The notes under the pieces are model-generated. The model worked only from the letters and a program-made list of their open reading frames with translations, was not told where the DNA came from and made no database searches. A stretch of DNA of 64,000 nt from CAYFFZ01 sp049976505 (GTDB taxonomy: Archaea > Thermoproteota > Nitrososphaeria > Conexivisphaerales > UBA164), in NCBI GenBank assembly GCA_049976505.1, contig JBMFIC010000006.1, positions 23,253 to 87,252 of the forward strand, read 5' to 3'. Shown here piece after piece: positions 7,838-16,975 of the stretch (positions are counted from its first letter, which is position 1; every line of letters starts with the position of its first letter). The position numbers were made by a program, and so were the translations under genes.

Positions 7838-8815
7838 ATGGACATCATTGCACAGTTCTACAGGGATGAGATACATGACATGAAGCTTTACACAACGCTT
7901 TCGAAGCTCGTAAAGGATCAGAGAACAAAAGCCAAGCTGATCGAGCTCGCAAACATAGAGAGGCGTCACGCATCGTTCTTTCAAAAGATCCTTGAAAGGC
8001 TTTCGATCCGCGTGCCGGATGAGCCAAGCTCCCTTATGATATTCCTTGAATCCCTCATCCTGCTCCTTTTCTCCCTCAAGGTTACTATGAAGATATTTGA
8101 GGAAAGGGAGGCCGCGACCGTGGTGAACTATCTTAAGCTCTACGAGGACAGCAGGCTGCTTCCTGAGGAAAAGGAGATCCTCAAGAGGGTCATAGAAGAT
8201 GAGATGGAACACGAAAAGTTCTTCGGAACAACGGTATCAAGCGCATTCCTAAACAACATAAGGGACATACTGCTCGGAGTCAACGACGGGCTCATCGAGC
8301 TCCTGGCAGCTGTATCGGGCTTCGCGGGAGCTTATGCAGTGGGGCTTTATGTTGGTATTGCTGGAATTGTAATAGGAGTCTCCGGAAGTCTCTCGATGGC
8401 AGTTGGCGCTTACCTTTCGACGAAGTCCGAGAACGAGCTTGCGAGAAACCTGGCCCTCAGGGCAAAGCTATCTGAGATCGTCTTCGGCAGCGCCCGTCAG
8501 GCGGATAGGGCAGCCGAAACCGCCGGCGAGTCAGCATTCTATGTGGGCATATCTTACCTGATAGGATCGCTCATTCCTACTTTTCCATACTTTCTTGGCC
8601 TCAGCATCAGGTATGACCAGCTTGTATCTTACGCGCTAACGGTCGTCGCGCTGATAATAATTGGATACCTGGCAAGCGTGACCACCGGCGTGGACTACAG
8701 AAGGAAGATACTGGAGATGGTCGCTCTTGCGCTGGCGGCATCGATTGTAACCTTCGCGCTGGGCGAGCTCATACGCGTGCTGCTCGGAATCAGGGCATAC
8801 GCGTTAGCAGCTTAA
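7838..8815 (+). CDS. Erythrin-VIT1 fusion: ferritin-like domain plus VIT/CCC1 iron transporter
   Basis: The 325 residues combine two modules. Residues 1-130 form a rubrerythrin/ferritin-like four-helix domain with diiron-type ligands (FYRDEIHD, NIERRHASFF, EDEMEHEKFF). Residues about 140-325 form a VIT1/CCC1 integral membrane domain beginning with the typical ILLGVNDGLIELLAAVSGF and several hydrophobic helices. Related fusions such as MbfA export or sequester iron and respond to peroxide. Here a role in iron efflux or detoxification is inferred from the domains. The gene is monocistronic with its own TATA box. Confidence 0.88.
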   Translation: MDIIAQFYRDEIHDMKLYTTLSKLVKDQRTKAKLIELANIERRHASFFQKILERLSIRVPDEPSSLMIFLESLILLLFSLKVTMKIFEEREAATVVNYLKLYEDSRLLPEEKEILKRVIEDEMEHEKFFGTTVSSAFLNNIRDILLGVNDGLIELLAAVSGFAGAYAVGLYVGIAGIVIGVSGSLSMAVGAYLSTKSENELARNLALRAKLSEIVFGSARQADRAAETAGESAFYVGISYLIGSLIPTFPYFLGLSIRYDQLVSYALTVVALIIIGYLASVTTGVDYRRKILEMVALALAASIVTFALGELIRVLLGIRAYALAA

Positions 8816-8885
8816 GATTAAAAATTGAATCGTATTCATAAAAAAGAAAAAATAAGTTTAAATTAGACACATCATTTAGATTGCC

Positions 8886-9215
8886 ATGGTCATGCAAGAG
8901 CTTATTGAGTGTCTCTCGTACGATGAGCTTCATGAATTTATAAGAGGCTCAGATTACGCGGTAGTGGACTTCTGGGCACCCTGGTGCGCTCCGTGTCACG
9001 TTCTGCACAGAATACTGGTCACGATAGCGCCGGAGTTCCCCAAGATAAGCTTCGGAAGAATAAACACCCAGAGATACCCTGAGGCCGCTGAGGAGTTTGG
9101 GGTATATGGGCTTCCAACGCTCGTGCTCTTCGCAAAGGGCGAGCCCGTTGACAGAATAGTTGGGGTAGTTCCTAAGCAGTACCTGGTTCAGTCACTCAAA
9201 AGGTTGGTGCAATGA
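8886..9215 (+). CDS. Thioredoxin-fold protein with WCAPC active site
   Basis: A 109-residue thioredoxin. The redox motif is WCAPC with Cys34 and Cys37, where the usual intervening pair is Gly-Pro; the Ala-Pro variant probably shifts the redox potential. The cis-proline segment YGLPTLVLF is present. There is no signal peptide, so it is likely cytosolic. ATG codons at 8886 and 8892 are both possible. Its stop overlaps the next gene's ATG (ATGA at 9212-9215), indicating tight coupling with the unknown protein downstream. Confidence 0.93.
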   Translation: MVMQELIECLSYDELHEFIRGSDYAVVDFWAPWCAPCHVLHRILVTIAPEFPKISFGRINTQRYPEAAEEFGVYGLPTLVLFAKGEPVDRIVGVVPKQYLVQSLKRLVQ

Positions 9216-9796
9216 GGGCGGCAACGGTTGGCATAAACGGACTATCCTTCTCAGCCCTCGCGGACTGCAGCCCTCAGTTCCTCTCATATCTCTTCAACGC
9301 CTCGCCCAGGGGCGTCGTCGAGAACAGGGAGAGCTTCGCTCCCAACGAGGTATGGAAGATGATCCTCGATGATAACACGTTTGAGCAGCTTCTTTCTCAG
9401 AAAATTCTCCTTTCAAACATACCTCTTACCAGCCCCACTTACGGCAGGCCATCGCTCAACATGCAGCTGATAAGCCTTCAGAACGAGCTGGAGGCGATGA
9501 TTGAGACCATAAAAACGTATGCCGACAAGTACGTGGTGGTCTTCTCGGTCAATGCCTATGAAAGAGACCTCAGGAACAAGAAGGATCCCTGCGAGCTGAT
9601 GAGCCTTCTCGATGGCTACCTGAGGAAGGCATACGAGCTGCTTGACTCATACATGTTCTTCTCTCCTTACGGTTTTTACGAGAACAGGTACGAGCCCTAC
9701 GGGCTTTATCTTTCAACAGTTCCCAGGCCCAGCGAGGATGAAACGATCAAGCTTAGCCAGATCCTGGATCTTATAAAGATGCTTGGACAGCCCTGA
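9212..9796 (+). CDS. Unknown protein translationally coupled to thioredoxin
   Basis: The 194-residue product is not recognised. It begins MRAATVGINGLSFSAL, continues with a helical middle (ISLQNELEAMIETIKTYADKYVVVFSV) and ends with a Tyr-rich stretch including SPYGFYENRYEPYG. It has two Cys (about residues 19 and 130) in no metal-binding arrangement. There are no membrane helices. The ATGA overlap with the thioredoxin gene suggests a functional pairing, possibly as a substrate or partner of that thioredoxin. The N-terminal and YEPYG segments vaguely recall alkaline-phosphatase-superfamily proteins, but the match is too weak to name it. Confidence 0.75.
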   Translation: MRAATVGINGLSFSALADCSPQFLSYLFNASPRGVVENRESFAPNEVWKMILDDNTFEQLLSQKILLSNIPLTSPTYGRPSLNMQLISLQNELEAMIETIKTYADKYVVVFSVNAYERDLRNKKDPCELMSLLDGYLRKAYELLDSYMFFSPYGFYENRYEPYGLYLSTVPRPSEDETIKLSQILDLIKMLGQP

Positions 9797-9884
9797 CCAG
9801 ATCTAGGCGTATAAAGCACGAGAGGACTTTGAGGCAGAAAGCGCTCGGGCAAAAGCTTATTAGATTAAATTCAAAAAGAAGTGC

Positions 9885-10178
9885 ATGCTAACGATACCGC
9901 CTCAGTACCAGCAAATCATAACGCTCGTGCTCGTGTTCGTCGACGGCCTGATATTTGGAGTTGCCATAAAGAAGGGGGTCATATCCTTTGTCCTCTTCCT
10001 CATCGGGCTCTTCATAGCCTCCTATATAGGCCTCAGCCTACCATACGTTAACGCGCAGCTCCTAATTTCGAGGGCCATATCGTTTATAACGTACGTAATG
10101 CACCGCAGCAGCTACACCCTTACAGGCCTCCCAATACTGTTTCTAATAGGCCTAGCGCTGGGTCTCTGGAAGGGCTGA
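9885..10178 (+). CDS. Small three- to four-helix membrane protein
   Basis: A 97-residue, very hydrophobic protein with helices at about residues 9-28, 30-50, 56-75 and 79-95. No signature is recognised. A TATA-like GCTTATTAG at 9855-9863 lies 22-30 nt upstream of the ATG, supporting this start and independent transcription. It ends 10 nt from the convergent ABC permease gene. Nothing indicates its role. Confidence 0.7.
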   Translation: MLTIPPQYQQIITLVLVFVDGLIFGVAIKKGVISFVLFLIGLFIASYIGLSLPYVNAQLLISRAISFITYVMHRSSYTLTGLPILFLIGLALGLWKG

Positions 10179-10188
10179 GGCTAAACCC

Positions 10189-11403
10189 TTACTCGTTCCT
10201 GAGAACCTCAACCGGATTAACCCTTGACGCCCTCGTTGCTGGAAGGGCTCCCGCCATTATTCCTATGATAACTGATACGATGAACACGCCAGCTATGATC
10301 CCCGGGCTGAAAACCGGGAGGACGGCTCCCAGTGAAAACCCTCCGTGTGACCCAAAGCTCATGAACCTGGGCAGAATCAGGGCAAGCACGTAGGAGGCCC
10401 CAACACCGAGCACGGCTCCAAGCGATCCGCCAGCAGCTCCCATCATCGCCGACTCCGCAACGAATATCATCACTATGTCCCTGTTTCTGAACCCTATGGC
10501 CTTCAGGATCCCTATCTCTCTTGTCCTCTCCAGCGTGCTGGTGTACATGGTCGTGGTGACTCCGACAAATGCGACGATAAACGAGATGGAGGCCGTTGAC
10601 ATCAGAAGGAGTGTGAGAGTGGATGTTATCGAGCCCGCAACCCTGAGCGCTTCCTGCGAGCTCATCACAGTTAGCTGGTTACCATACTTCTTCTGTATCA
10701 TAGATGTTATGTAATCCACAGCCCCCGAGCTGGAGGCCACCACGAGGAGCCCATCGTAAGGCGCGTTTCCGCTAAGCTCCCTTCCCGTTTGCAGGCTCAC
10801 AAAGACGGCCTTGTCCACGTTTATTATGTAGGATGGTCCGAACTTCTGCAGGACTCCAGTTATCATGAACGTCTTATCCACGATGCCGTTCTGCGTCTCT
10901 ATCCTGAGGTTTATAACTTGGTCCGTGCCGTAGGATGGATAGCCTGAGCTCTGTGGGCTGTGGATGCCCCAGCCTATTACTGCACCGTAGGTGTTGAACG
11001 GCTGCGGAAACGAGCCATCGTACAGCTTGATCCCGGGCACCGCCATCTCGAGCCCAACCTGCAGGTTGATGGCAAACACTTCAACGCTCTCGGAGCCTCC
11101 AGGAGTTAGTATCTCTGCGGGAAAAGCGTAGAACGGCCAGACCCCCTGCACGCCCTTTATAGAGGAAATGTAGCTTATTATGGTCTGCGTTATCAGGTTG
11201 CTGCCGCTCGGCTCTACCAGAATCGTGTTGGTGCCGAGCTCAAGGAGCTGTGCCCTTATCGCGGCTCCATATCCCTGCGTTAATCCCGTTATTGCGACCA
11301 CCGCTGTGGGGCCTATCAGTATGCCGATTATGGTGAGAGCTGTCCTGACCTTTCTCTCTTTAAGCGCGTTGATCGCGTAGAGCAGGGCGTCAGCTACGTT
11401 CAT
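10189..11403 (-). CDS. ABC transporter permease, FtsX/MacB family
   Basis: The 404-residue protein has the MacB/FtsX layout. There is one N-terminal helix (about residues 22-42) preceded by the NALKERKVRTALTIIGI motif, a large extracytoplasmic MacB_PCD-like domain, then three C-terminal helices with the FtsX signature TREIGILKAIGFRNRDI and ending ATRASRVNPVEVLR. Such permeases transmit force to extracytoplasmic partners rather than moving small solutes. It overlaps the upstream secreted protein by 14 nt and is third in an operon with a LolD-type ATPase. Confidence 0.92.
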   Translation of the reverse strand: MNVADALLYAINALKERKVRTALTIIGILIGPTAVVAITGLTQGYGAAIRAQLLELGTNTILVEPSGSNLITQTIISYISSIKGVQGVWPFYAFPAEILTPGGSESVEVFAINLQVGLEMAVPGIKLYDGSFPQPFNTYGAVIGWGIHSPQSSGYPSYGTDQVINLRIETQNGIVDKTFMITGVLQKFGPSYIINVDKAVFVSLQTGRELSGNAPYDGLLVVASSSGAVDYITSMIQKKYGNQLTVMSSQEALRVAGSITSTLTLLLMSTASISFIVAFVGVTTTMYTSTLERTREIGILKAIGFRNRDIVMIFVAESAMMGAAGGSLGAVLGVGASYVLALILPRFMSFGSHGGFSLGAVLPVFSPGIIAGVFIVSVIIGIMAGALPATRASRVNPVEVLRNE

Positions 11404-13261
11404 GCCCTCTCGCCAGAAGGTAAATTATAAGCACGACGACAGCTGCCAGAACAAGGAAGTAGACGAGGTAGCCTGGGGGCGATGAGCTGTGCTGAGGACC
11501 TGCCTGCACCTTCAGGAGGGCCACGTTCAGAGGGTAAGTTGAGGAGACGTTGTAGTAATTGCCATAGGGATCCTGGTAGACGTATGAGATGACCACGCTG
11601 TAGCTTCCGGGCTTCGCGCCGGGCGGTATGCTGAGGTAAGCGCTGAACGGCGTTGGGGAGTCGACCGGAAGATCTCCAATGTAGCTGCTTGCTGATGTGT
11701 TGAGAGCCGGTATAAACACGTAAATTGTTCCGTAGTAGGCCTGCTCGGTCCCTTCGTTGATGAGGGTCCCCGAAACATAGAGCGTTGATCCATTAAATGC
11801 TGTTGAGTTAAATGTCACGTCTGTAAAATCTATCTTCACTTCCCCGTGCGCGAAGAGTGTGAAGGAGAAGTCCTGCTGCTGTGTTATCCCGTAAGGATTT
11901 ACGTAGGACACCACAACCTCCAGCGGATATACTGCCGGGGCGCCAGTCAGAGGCATGAGCTTAAGGCTCACCTCCCTTGTTTCGCCCGGCTGTAACGTTC
12001 CAATCTCTACAGGTCCAGCGGCCCCGTAAACTGCAAGCCCCTGAGGCGAAACGACATCTACCTGTACCTCCTTGACCTGACCGGTCCCAACGTTGCTGAC
12101 GATAAGGCTCACCGCGTTGTTCCTCATTATGCAGAGCTCTGATGTATTCAGTGAAACACTAACGAAGTTCACCCCGGGGGTGACGAGCACGTACGAGTTG
12201 AAGCTCAGGACCTTCTCAGCCCCCTCCAACGTCTGATAAATCACCTGGAAGTCTATCGGGTAGGGACCTGGCTGCAGCCCAGCGTCTGAGAATTCATAGT
12301 AAAAGCTCACGCTTGATCCCGGCTGGATCAGGCTGAGATGCGTGTAGTTAGTTGAAAGAAGCACGGGGCCCTGGTACTCCGGGGTTATCGATACGTCCTT
12401 CACGAGCGTGCTGCCCTGATTTCTTATCTCCAGGTATATCATGAAAGTGGAGTACTGGGGAGCTGCTGCAGGCGATACCGAAACTGAGACGTTCGATGCC
12501 GGATAAACGTAAATCGGGAAGGACCCGTTTACGCTGTAGCTCACGCCCTGATAGTCAAGAAAGCTCAGCGTGTAGTTGGCTTCATACTTGCCGGGCGCGG
12601 AGAGCTGGGTCACGTTGATGGGAACGCTCACATCGTAAAACGACCCGGCGCCCACGTATGGAGCAAACGCTTGAGCTGTGGCCTGCCCGCTCACAGAGGT
12701 AAGCGCATCGGGCAGCGCAATCGTCAGGTTAACAAAGCTGACCGGATACCTGTCAGGGTTTCCTATGACCAGCGTTAGCTCGTTAAGGCCTGTTCCCGGA
12801 GCAGGGAACTGATCGGGACCGCTCCAGCTGGCTGCGACCACGGATACGTCTGGCGGAGGGCTTACCGTGACGTTCAGCAGCTCGCTGAAGGACAGGCCAT
12901 CGGTATAGTAAACCGTAAAGTTAACCCTGTATGTCCCAGCGCGTGCGCTGCGTCCAACGTTTAGCAGGAACTGAAACACGGAGCCCTGCGATGGCAGGCT
13001 GTAGGCGGTGTACCCGCCGCTTGAGTTGGTGAACGGGGTCCCCTTCAGGCTGAGCGCGGCGTACTGGTACTGGGGGCTAGGGCTCAGAACCACAGTAAAC
13101 GGCTGGTTCGTGTATCCGGGCCTTACAGTAATGGGCGAGCTGTAAGTTCCCCATCCGTAGAATATTATCAGCGGCGATGAGGCGTACGAAATCTGCGCCG
13201 TGGCTGGGACCGAGAAGAGCAGGACTGCCGTTGCTATTAGGATCAGATGCATCCTCCTCAA
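11390..13261 (-). CDS. Large secreted, C-terminally anchored Ig-like protein of an ABC operon (COG1361-like)
   Basis: A 623-residue protein with an N-terminal signal peptide (hydrophobic to about residue 20, ending VPATAQ) and a single C-terminal membrane helix (YLVYFLVLAAVVVLIIYLLA) followed by a short basic tail. The ectodomain is Ser/Thr/Tyr/Pro-rich with repeated beta-sandwich units (NTSELCIMRNNAVSLIVSNV and similar) of the NEW3/CARDB type seen in S-layer-like COG1361 proteins. It is sandwiched between a LolD-like ATPase and a MacB-like permease, overlapping both, so it is probably the extracytoplasmic subunit. The start is TTG at 13261, overlapping the ATPase stop; an in-frame ATG at 13252 is an alternative. 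Confidence 0.88.
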   Translation of the reverse strand: MRRMHLILIATAVLLFSVPATAQISYASSPLIIFYGWGTYSSPITVRPGYTNQPFTVVLSPSPQYQYAALSLKGTPFTNSSGGYTAYSLPSQGSVFQFLLNVGRSARAGTYRVNFTVYYTDGLSFSELLNVTVSPPPDVSVVAASWSGPDQFPAPGTGLNELTLVIGNPDRYPVSFVNLTIALPDALTSVSGQATAQAFAPYVGAGSFYDVSVPINVTQLSAPGKYEANYTLSFLDYQGVSYSVNGSFPIYVYPASNVSVSVSPAAAPQYSTFMIYLEIRNQGSTLVKDVSITPEYQGPVLLSTNYTHLSLIQPGSSVSFYYEFSDAGLQPGPYPIDFQVIYQTLEGAEKVLSFNSYVLVTPGVNFVSVSLNTSELCIMRNNAVSLIVSNVGTGQVKEVQVDVVSPQGLAVYGAAGPVEIGTLQPGETREVSLKLMPLTGAPAVYPLEVVVSYVNPYGITQQQDFSFTLFAHGEVKIDFTDVTFNSTAFNGSTLYVSGTLINEGTEQAYYGTIYVFIPALNTSASSYIGDLPVDSPTPFSAYLSIPPGAKPGSYSVVISYVYQDPYGNYYNVSSTYPLNVALLKVQAGPQHSSSPPGYLVYFLVLAAVVVLIIYLLARGHERS

Positions 13262-13941
13262 TTCAGAGCTTCAACCCCCTCTATCCTTCCGTCCCTTATC
13301 TTCAGTATGGTCTTAGTCATGCGCGCGAGCTCAAGGTTGTGGGTCACCATGACTATCGTCTTGTTGAGCTCCCTGTTTATCTGTAAAAGGACCTGCATTA
13401 TGCTGTAGGCGTTTCTGCTGTCCAGGTTTCCCGTCGGCTCATCCGCCAGAATCAGAGCTGGATCCGCCACCAGCGCTCTCGCGATGGCAACCCTCTGCTG
13501 CTCACCGCCGCTCATTTCGGTAGGCCTGTGGTTTGCCCTGTGAGCCAGGCCCACGAGCTCAAGCGCCGCATAAGCCCTCCTTTCCCTTGTCTCTCTTCTT
13601 TCACCCCTTGCGATCAGGGGAAGCATGACGTTTTCAAGGGCTGTGAGCCTGTTTATCAGGTTGAACGACTGAAAAACGAAGCCGATGAACCTGTTTCTTA
13701 TTTCAGAAAGCTCATCATCGTTCATGGACGTAACATCCCTTCCCGCTATCAGAACCTTTCCGCTCGTTGGCCTGTCCAGCGTCCCCATGATGTTGAGCAG
13801 GGTTGTCTTTCCCGATCCCGATGGCCCAACAATTGATATAAAATCCCCGCGTTCAACCTTAAGGGAGACGCTGTCCAGGGCCCTCACCTTCACCTTTTCG
13901 CCGTACTCCTTTGTGACGTCTATGAGCTCAACGTCGGGCAT
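13258..13941 (-). CDS. ABC transporter ATPase, LolD/MacB family
   Basis: A 227-residue ATPase with Walker A GPSGSGKTT, Q-loop FQSFNL, signature MSGGEQQRVAIARAL, Walker B LILADEPTGNLD and H-loop VTHN. The NLDSRN extension after Walker B and FQSFNLINRLTALENV are typical of LolD/MacB-class ATPases that pair with FtsX-like permeases. It is first in the operon, followed by the secreted protein and the permease. A TATA-like stretch lies at about 13955-13975, upstream of the ATG. Confidence 0.95.
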   Translation of the reverse strand: MPDVELIDVTKEYGEKVKVRALDSVSLKVERGDFISIVGPSGSGKTTLLNIMGTLDRPTSGKVLIAGRDVTSMNDDELSEIRNRFIGFVFQSFNLINRLTALENVMLPLIARGERRETRERRAYAALELVGLAHRANHRPTEMSGGEQQRVAIARALVADPALILADEPTGNLDSRNAYSIMQVLLQINRELNKTIVMVTHNLELARMTKTILKIRDGRIEGVEALN

Positions 13942-14061
13942 GTTTACGATTTCGATATATTTTTTAATAAACGTTTGGAGGTTTTTTGCCTTGAAGGTCT
14001 TTCTCAGGTCATGAAAAGAATTAAATAATCAGAATGTAATTTGTATATATCGGGGAATTTT

Positions 14062-14457
14062 ATGGGCAGGATAAGGGTTCTTATAGCGAAGCCGGGCCTT
14101 GATGGCCACGACAGGGGCGCCAAGGTCCTCGCGAGATCGCTCATGGAGGAGGGATTTGACGTAATATATACTGGCATAAGGCAGACCCCCGAAAAGATCG
14201 TGAAGGCGGCCATCCAGGAGGACGTCGACGTAATAGGCCTGAGCGTCCTTTCAGGAGCCCACATGTACCACTTTAGGGAGGTTCTGCGTCTCCTGAAGAA
14301 GTACGGAGCTGAGGATAAGATAGTGATAGGCGGCGGAATTATTCCGGAGGAGGACAGGAAGAAGCTGCTCAAGATGGGGGTTGCGGCGGTGTTCGGCCCA
14401 GGCACAAACATCAAGGAGATAGCTGACTTTATCAGGAGAAGCGTAAAGAGGAATTGA
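14062..14457 (+). CDS. Methylmalonyl-CoA mutase, B12-binding small subunit
   Basis: This subunit binds adenosylcobalamin for the radical conversion of (R)-methylmalonyl-CoA to succinyl-CoA. The 131-residue protein carries the base-off B12 motif D-x-H-x-x-G (GLDGHDRG), then SVLSGAH and VIGGGI, which line the cofactor tail pocket. In archaea this domain is often a separate gene, as here. I start it at ATG 14062, which follows a GGGG ribosome-binding-like patch by about 6 nt; an in-frame TTG at 14041 would add seven residues. It begins the mutase operon. Confidence 0.93.
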   Translation: MGRIRVLIAKPGLDGHDRGAKVLARSLMEEGFDVIYTGIRQTPEKIVKAAIQEDVDVIGLSVLSGAHMYHFREVLRLLKKYGAEDKIVIGGGIIPEEDRKKLLKMGVAAVFGPGTNIKEIADFIRRSVKRN

Positions 14458-15341
14458 GGAACCTAGCCAGAGTGAAGGAGCTGGCCAGGGCCCTTACTGA
14501 GGTCGAAAACGGTGCAGGGCAGGATATTTCTGAATACATGGCCTCGAGGAGCCAGCCCTTCGTCATAGGAATAACGGGTCCCCCGGGCAGCGGGAAGTCG
14601 ACCCTTATAGCGAAGCTCGCAAGGAGGCTCTCGGAAAGGGGGAAGGTTGGCATCATAGCCAACGATCCCACTAGCAAGCTGTCGAAGGGATCACTCCTTG
14701 GTGACAGGATCAGGATGGACGAGCTCTGGAGCCTAGATAACGTTTTCATCAGGAGCGTTCCATCAGGCGGGAGAAAAGGGGGCCTGAACTACTACACCGT
14801 CGAGCTGATCTACACGTTCTTCAGGTACGGCTACAGGACCATATTTATCGAGACCACTGGAATTGGCCAGGATGAGGTCGAAGTGGCAGACGTCTCGGAC
14901 ATGGTCATGAACGTCAGCGTGCCAAACCTGGGGGATGAAATTCAGTCAATAAAGGCCGGCCTGAACGAGGTAACGGACGTCTTCGTGATCAACAAGATAG
15001 ACGCGAGCAGCTACGAGCTTTACGAAAAGAACCTTATGATAGCGGTCAGGAAGAACAGATGGGGCTGGGAGCAGAGGATAGTCCCGGTCTCCGCAATAAA
15101 GGAGATGAACCTGGAGAAGCTTCTGAAAGCCATGGATGACTTCAGGCCGTTCTACAGGAAGAAGCTAAAGCAGACTGTGCTGAACCGCTTTTCGTTCATG
15201 CTGTCCTCAAAGCTTGAGCTCGCCATGAGCGCGCAGCTGGAGGGGCTCAACCTTCAGGAGCTCTTTTACTTTTACGTAAGGAACAAAAGCTTAAATGAAA
15301 CCATTAGAAAGTTAATTAAGAGTATTTATGAAAAGTTTTGA
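14454..15341 (+). CDS. meaB: MeaB/ArgK-type G3E GTPase, chaperone of methylmalonyl-CoA mutase
   Basis: MeaB proteins gate loading of adenosylcobalamin into the mutase and protect it from inactivation. The 295 residues include Walker A GPPGSGKST, the G3E/MeaB segment ETTGIGQDEVEVADVSDM and the guanine-specificity motif NKID. The start is TTG at 14454, overlapping the stop of the small subunit and preceded by a purine-rich AAAGAGG. The 3' end overlaps the large-subunit gene by 14 nt. Position between the two mutase subunits supports the chaperone role. Confidence 0.94.
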   Translation: MRNLARVKELARALTEVENGAGQDISEYMASRSQPFVIGITGPPGSGKSTLIAKLARRLSERGKVGIIANDPTSKLSKGSLLGDRIRMDELWSLDNVFIRSVPSGGRKGGLNYYTVELIYTFFRYGYRTIFIETTGIGQDEVEVADVSDMVMNVSVPNLGDEIQSIKAGLNEVTDVFVINKIDASSYELYEKNLMIAVRKNRWGWEQRIVPVSAIKEMNLEKLLKAMDDFRPFYRKKLKQTVLNRFSFMLSSKLELAMSAQLEGLNLQELFYFYVRNKSLNETIRKLIKSIYEKF

Positions 15342-16974
15342 GTCCGAGTACGAAAGGTGGTACAGGGAAAGGGTTCTCACAAATCCGATTCCAGAAAGGG
15401 GCGAGTTCCATACATCATCGGGCATCAAGGTGAAAACAGTTTACGTGCCCTCCGACGTTAAAGGGGACTACTTTGAGAAGCTCGGGATGCCAGGCGAGTA
15501 TCCGTTCACCCGGGGAATTCATCCGACCATGTACAGGTCCAGGCTCTGGACCATAAGGGAGTTCTCGGGCCTTGGAGACGCTTTCATGACCAACGCCAGG
15601 CTCAAGTACCTAGTCCAGCATGGCGAAACAGGCCTCAGCATAGCGTTCGACTATCCAACGCTCCTGGGCCTGGACTCGGACGATCCGCTCGCAAGGGGTG
15701 AGGTTGGAAGGGCCGGTGTTGCCATCAGCACCCTCGATGACATGAGCGTGATGTTTGACGGGATAAACCTCGGCGAAATCTCAACATCGATGACGATTAA
15801 TGGGCCAGCCGCTGTGATCTGGGGCTTCTACATCGTCGTTGGAGAGATGCAGGGGGTTAGCTCAAAGGACCTCAGGGGCACGATACAGAACGACATACTC
15901 AAGGAGTACATGGCGCAGAAGTCGTTCATATTTCCCCCCGAGCCCTCATTGAAGCTCGTAATAGACACCTTCGAGTACGGAGCAAAGTACCTGCCCCAGT
16001 GGAACCCGATAAGCATCAGCGGCTATCACATAAGGGAGGCCGGCGCAACAGCCGTCCAGGAGCTTGCTTTCACCCTCGCGAACGGCCTTGAGTACGTGAA
16101 GCAGGCCGTCAAGAGAGGGCTGGACGTCGACGACTTTGCTCCAAGGCTCAGCTTCTTCTTTGACTCCTCAATGGACTTCTTCGAGGAGATTGCAAAGTTC
16201 AGGGCTGCAAGAAGGATCTGGGCCAGGGAGATGAAGAGCAGGTTCAACCCCAAGAAGGAGAGGTCGCTCTGGCTCAGGTTCCACACGCAGACATCGGGCG
16301 CGTCTCTGACCGCCCAGCAGCCCGAGGTGAACATAATACGCACCACCATAGAGGCCCTTGCCGCTGTCCTCGGGGGTACGCAGAGCCTCCACACGAACTC
16401 CTACGATGAGGCCTTCGGTCTTCCAACCGAATACGCTGTCAGGATCGCCCTGAGAACACAGCAGGTGATCGCCTACGAGTCAAACGTGCCCAGCACGGTC
16501 GATCCTCTTGGCGGAAGCTACTACATAGAATGGCTTACCGACAAGATGGAGGAGGAGGTCTACAGGTACTTTGATAAGATAGAGAGCTTGGGCGGCGTAA
16601 TAGAGGGGATAAAGAAGGGGTTCTTCCAGAAGGAGATAGCCGACTCTGCCTACAGGCTTCAGAAGGAGATCGAGGAGGGCCGGAGAACCCTGATCGGCGT
16701 TAACGCTTTCAGGGTCGATGAGGAGCCGAGGATAGAGGTTCTCAAGATACCTGAATACATAGAGAGAAGGCAGATAAGGAGGGTGAAGGAGTACAAGAGG
16801 AACAGGGACATGAGAAAGGTTGAGGATTCCCTAAACCTCATAAGAAAAAAGGCCGATGAGGAGAACCTCATGCCTTACATAATCAACGCGATAAAGAACA
16901 AGGCAACGCTCGGCGAAATTATAGGGGCTCTCAAGGATGTATGGGGGGAGTACGTGGAGCCAATTGTGATCTGA
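15328..16974 (+). CDS. Methylmalonyl-CoA mutase, catalytic large subunit
   Basis: The 548-residue TIM-barrel subunit lacks the B12-binding domain, which is encoded separately at 14062. Conserved segments include YPFTRGIHPTMY, SIAFDYPTLLGLDSD, TSMTINGPA, FHTQTSGASLTAQQP and LHTNSYDEAFGLPTE, covering substrate and cofactor contacts. Its length matches archaeal large subunits. The ATG at 15328 lies inside the end of meaB, and the gene for cobalamin adenosyltransferase starts one base after its stop. The order small subunit-MeaB-large subunit-adenosyltransferase is a self-contained AdoCbl-mutase module. Confidence 0.96.
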   Translation: MKSFESEYERWYRERVLTNPIPERGEFHTSSGIKVKTVYVPSDVKGDYFEKLGMPGEYPFTRGIHPTMYRSRLWTIREFSGLGDAFMTNARLKYLVQHGETGLSIAFDYPTLLGLDSDDPLARGEVGRAGVAISTLDDMSVMFDGINLGEISTSMTINGPAAVIWGFYIVVGEMQGVSSKDLRGTIQNDILKEYMAQKSFIFPPEPSLKLVIDTFEYGAKYLPQWNPISISGYHIREAGATAVQELAFTLANGLEYVKQAVKRGLDVDDFAPRLSFFFDSSMDFFEEIAKFRAARRIWAREMKSRFNPKKERSLWLRFHTQTSGASLTAQQPEVNIIRTTIEALAAVLGGTQSLHTNSYDEAFGLPTEYAVRIALRTQQVIAYESNVPSTVDPLGGSYYIEWLTDKMEEEVYRYFDKIESLGGVIEGIKKGFFQKEIADSAYRLQKEIEEGRRTLIGVNAFRVDEEPRIEVLKIPEYIERRQIRRVKEYKRNRDMRKVEDSLNLIRKKADEENLMPYIINAIKNKATLGEIIGALKDVWGEYVEPIVI

Positions 16975-16975
16975 G

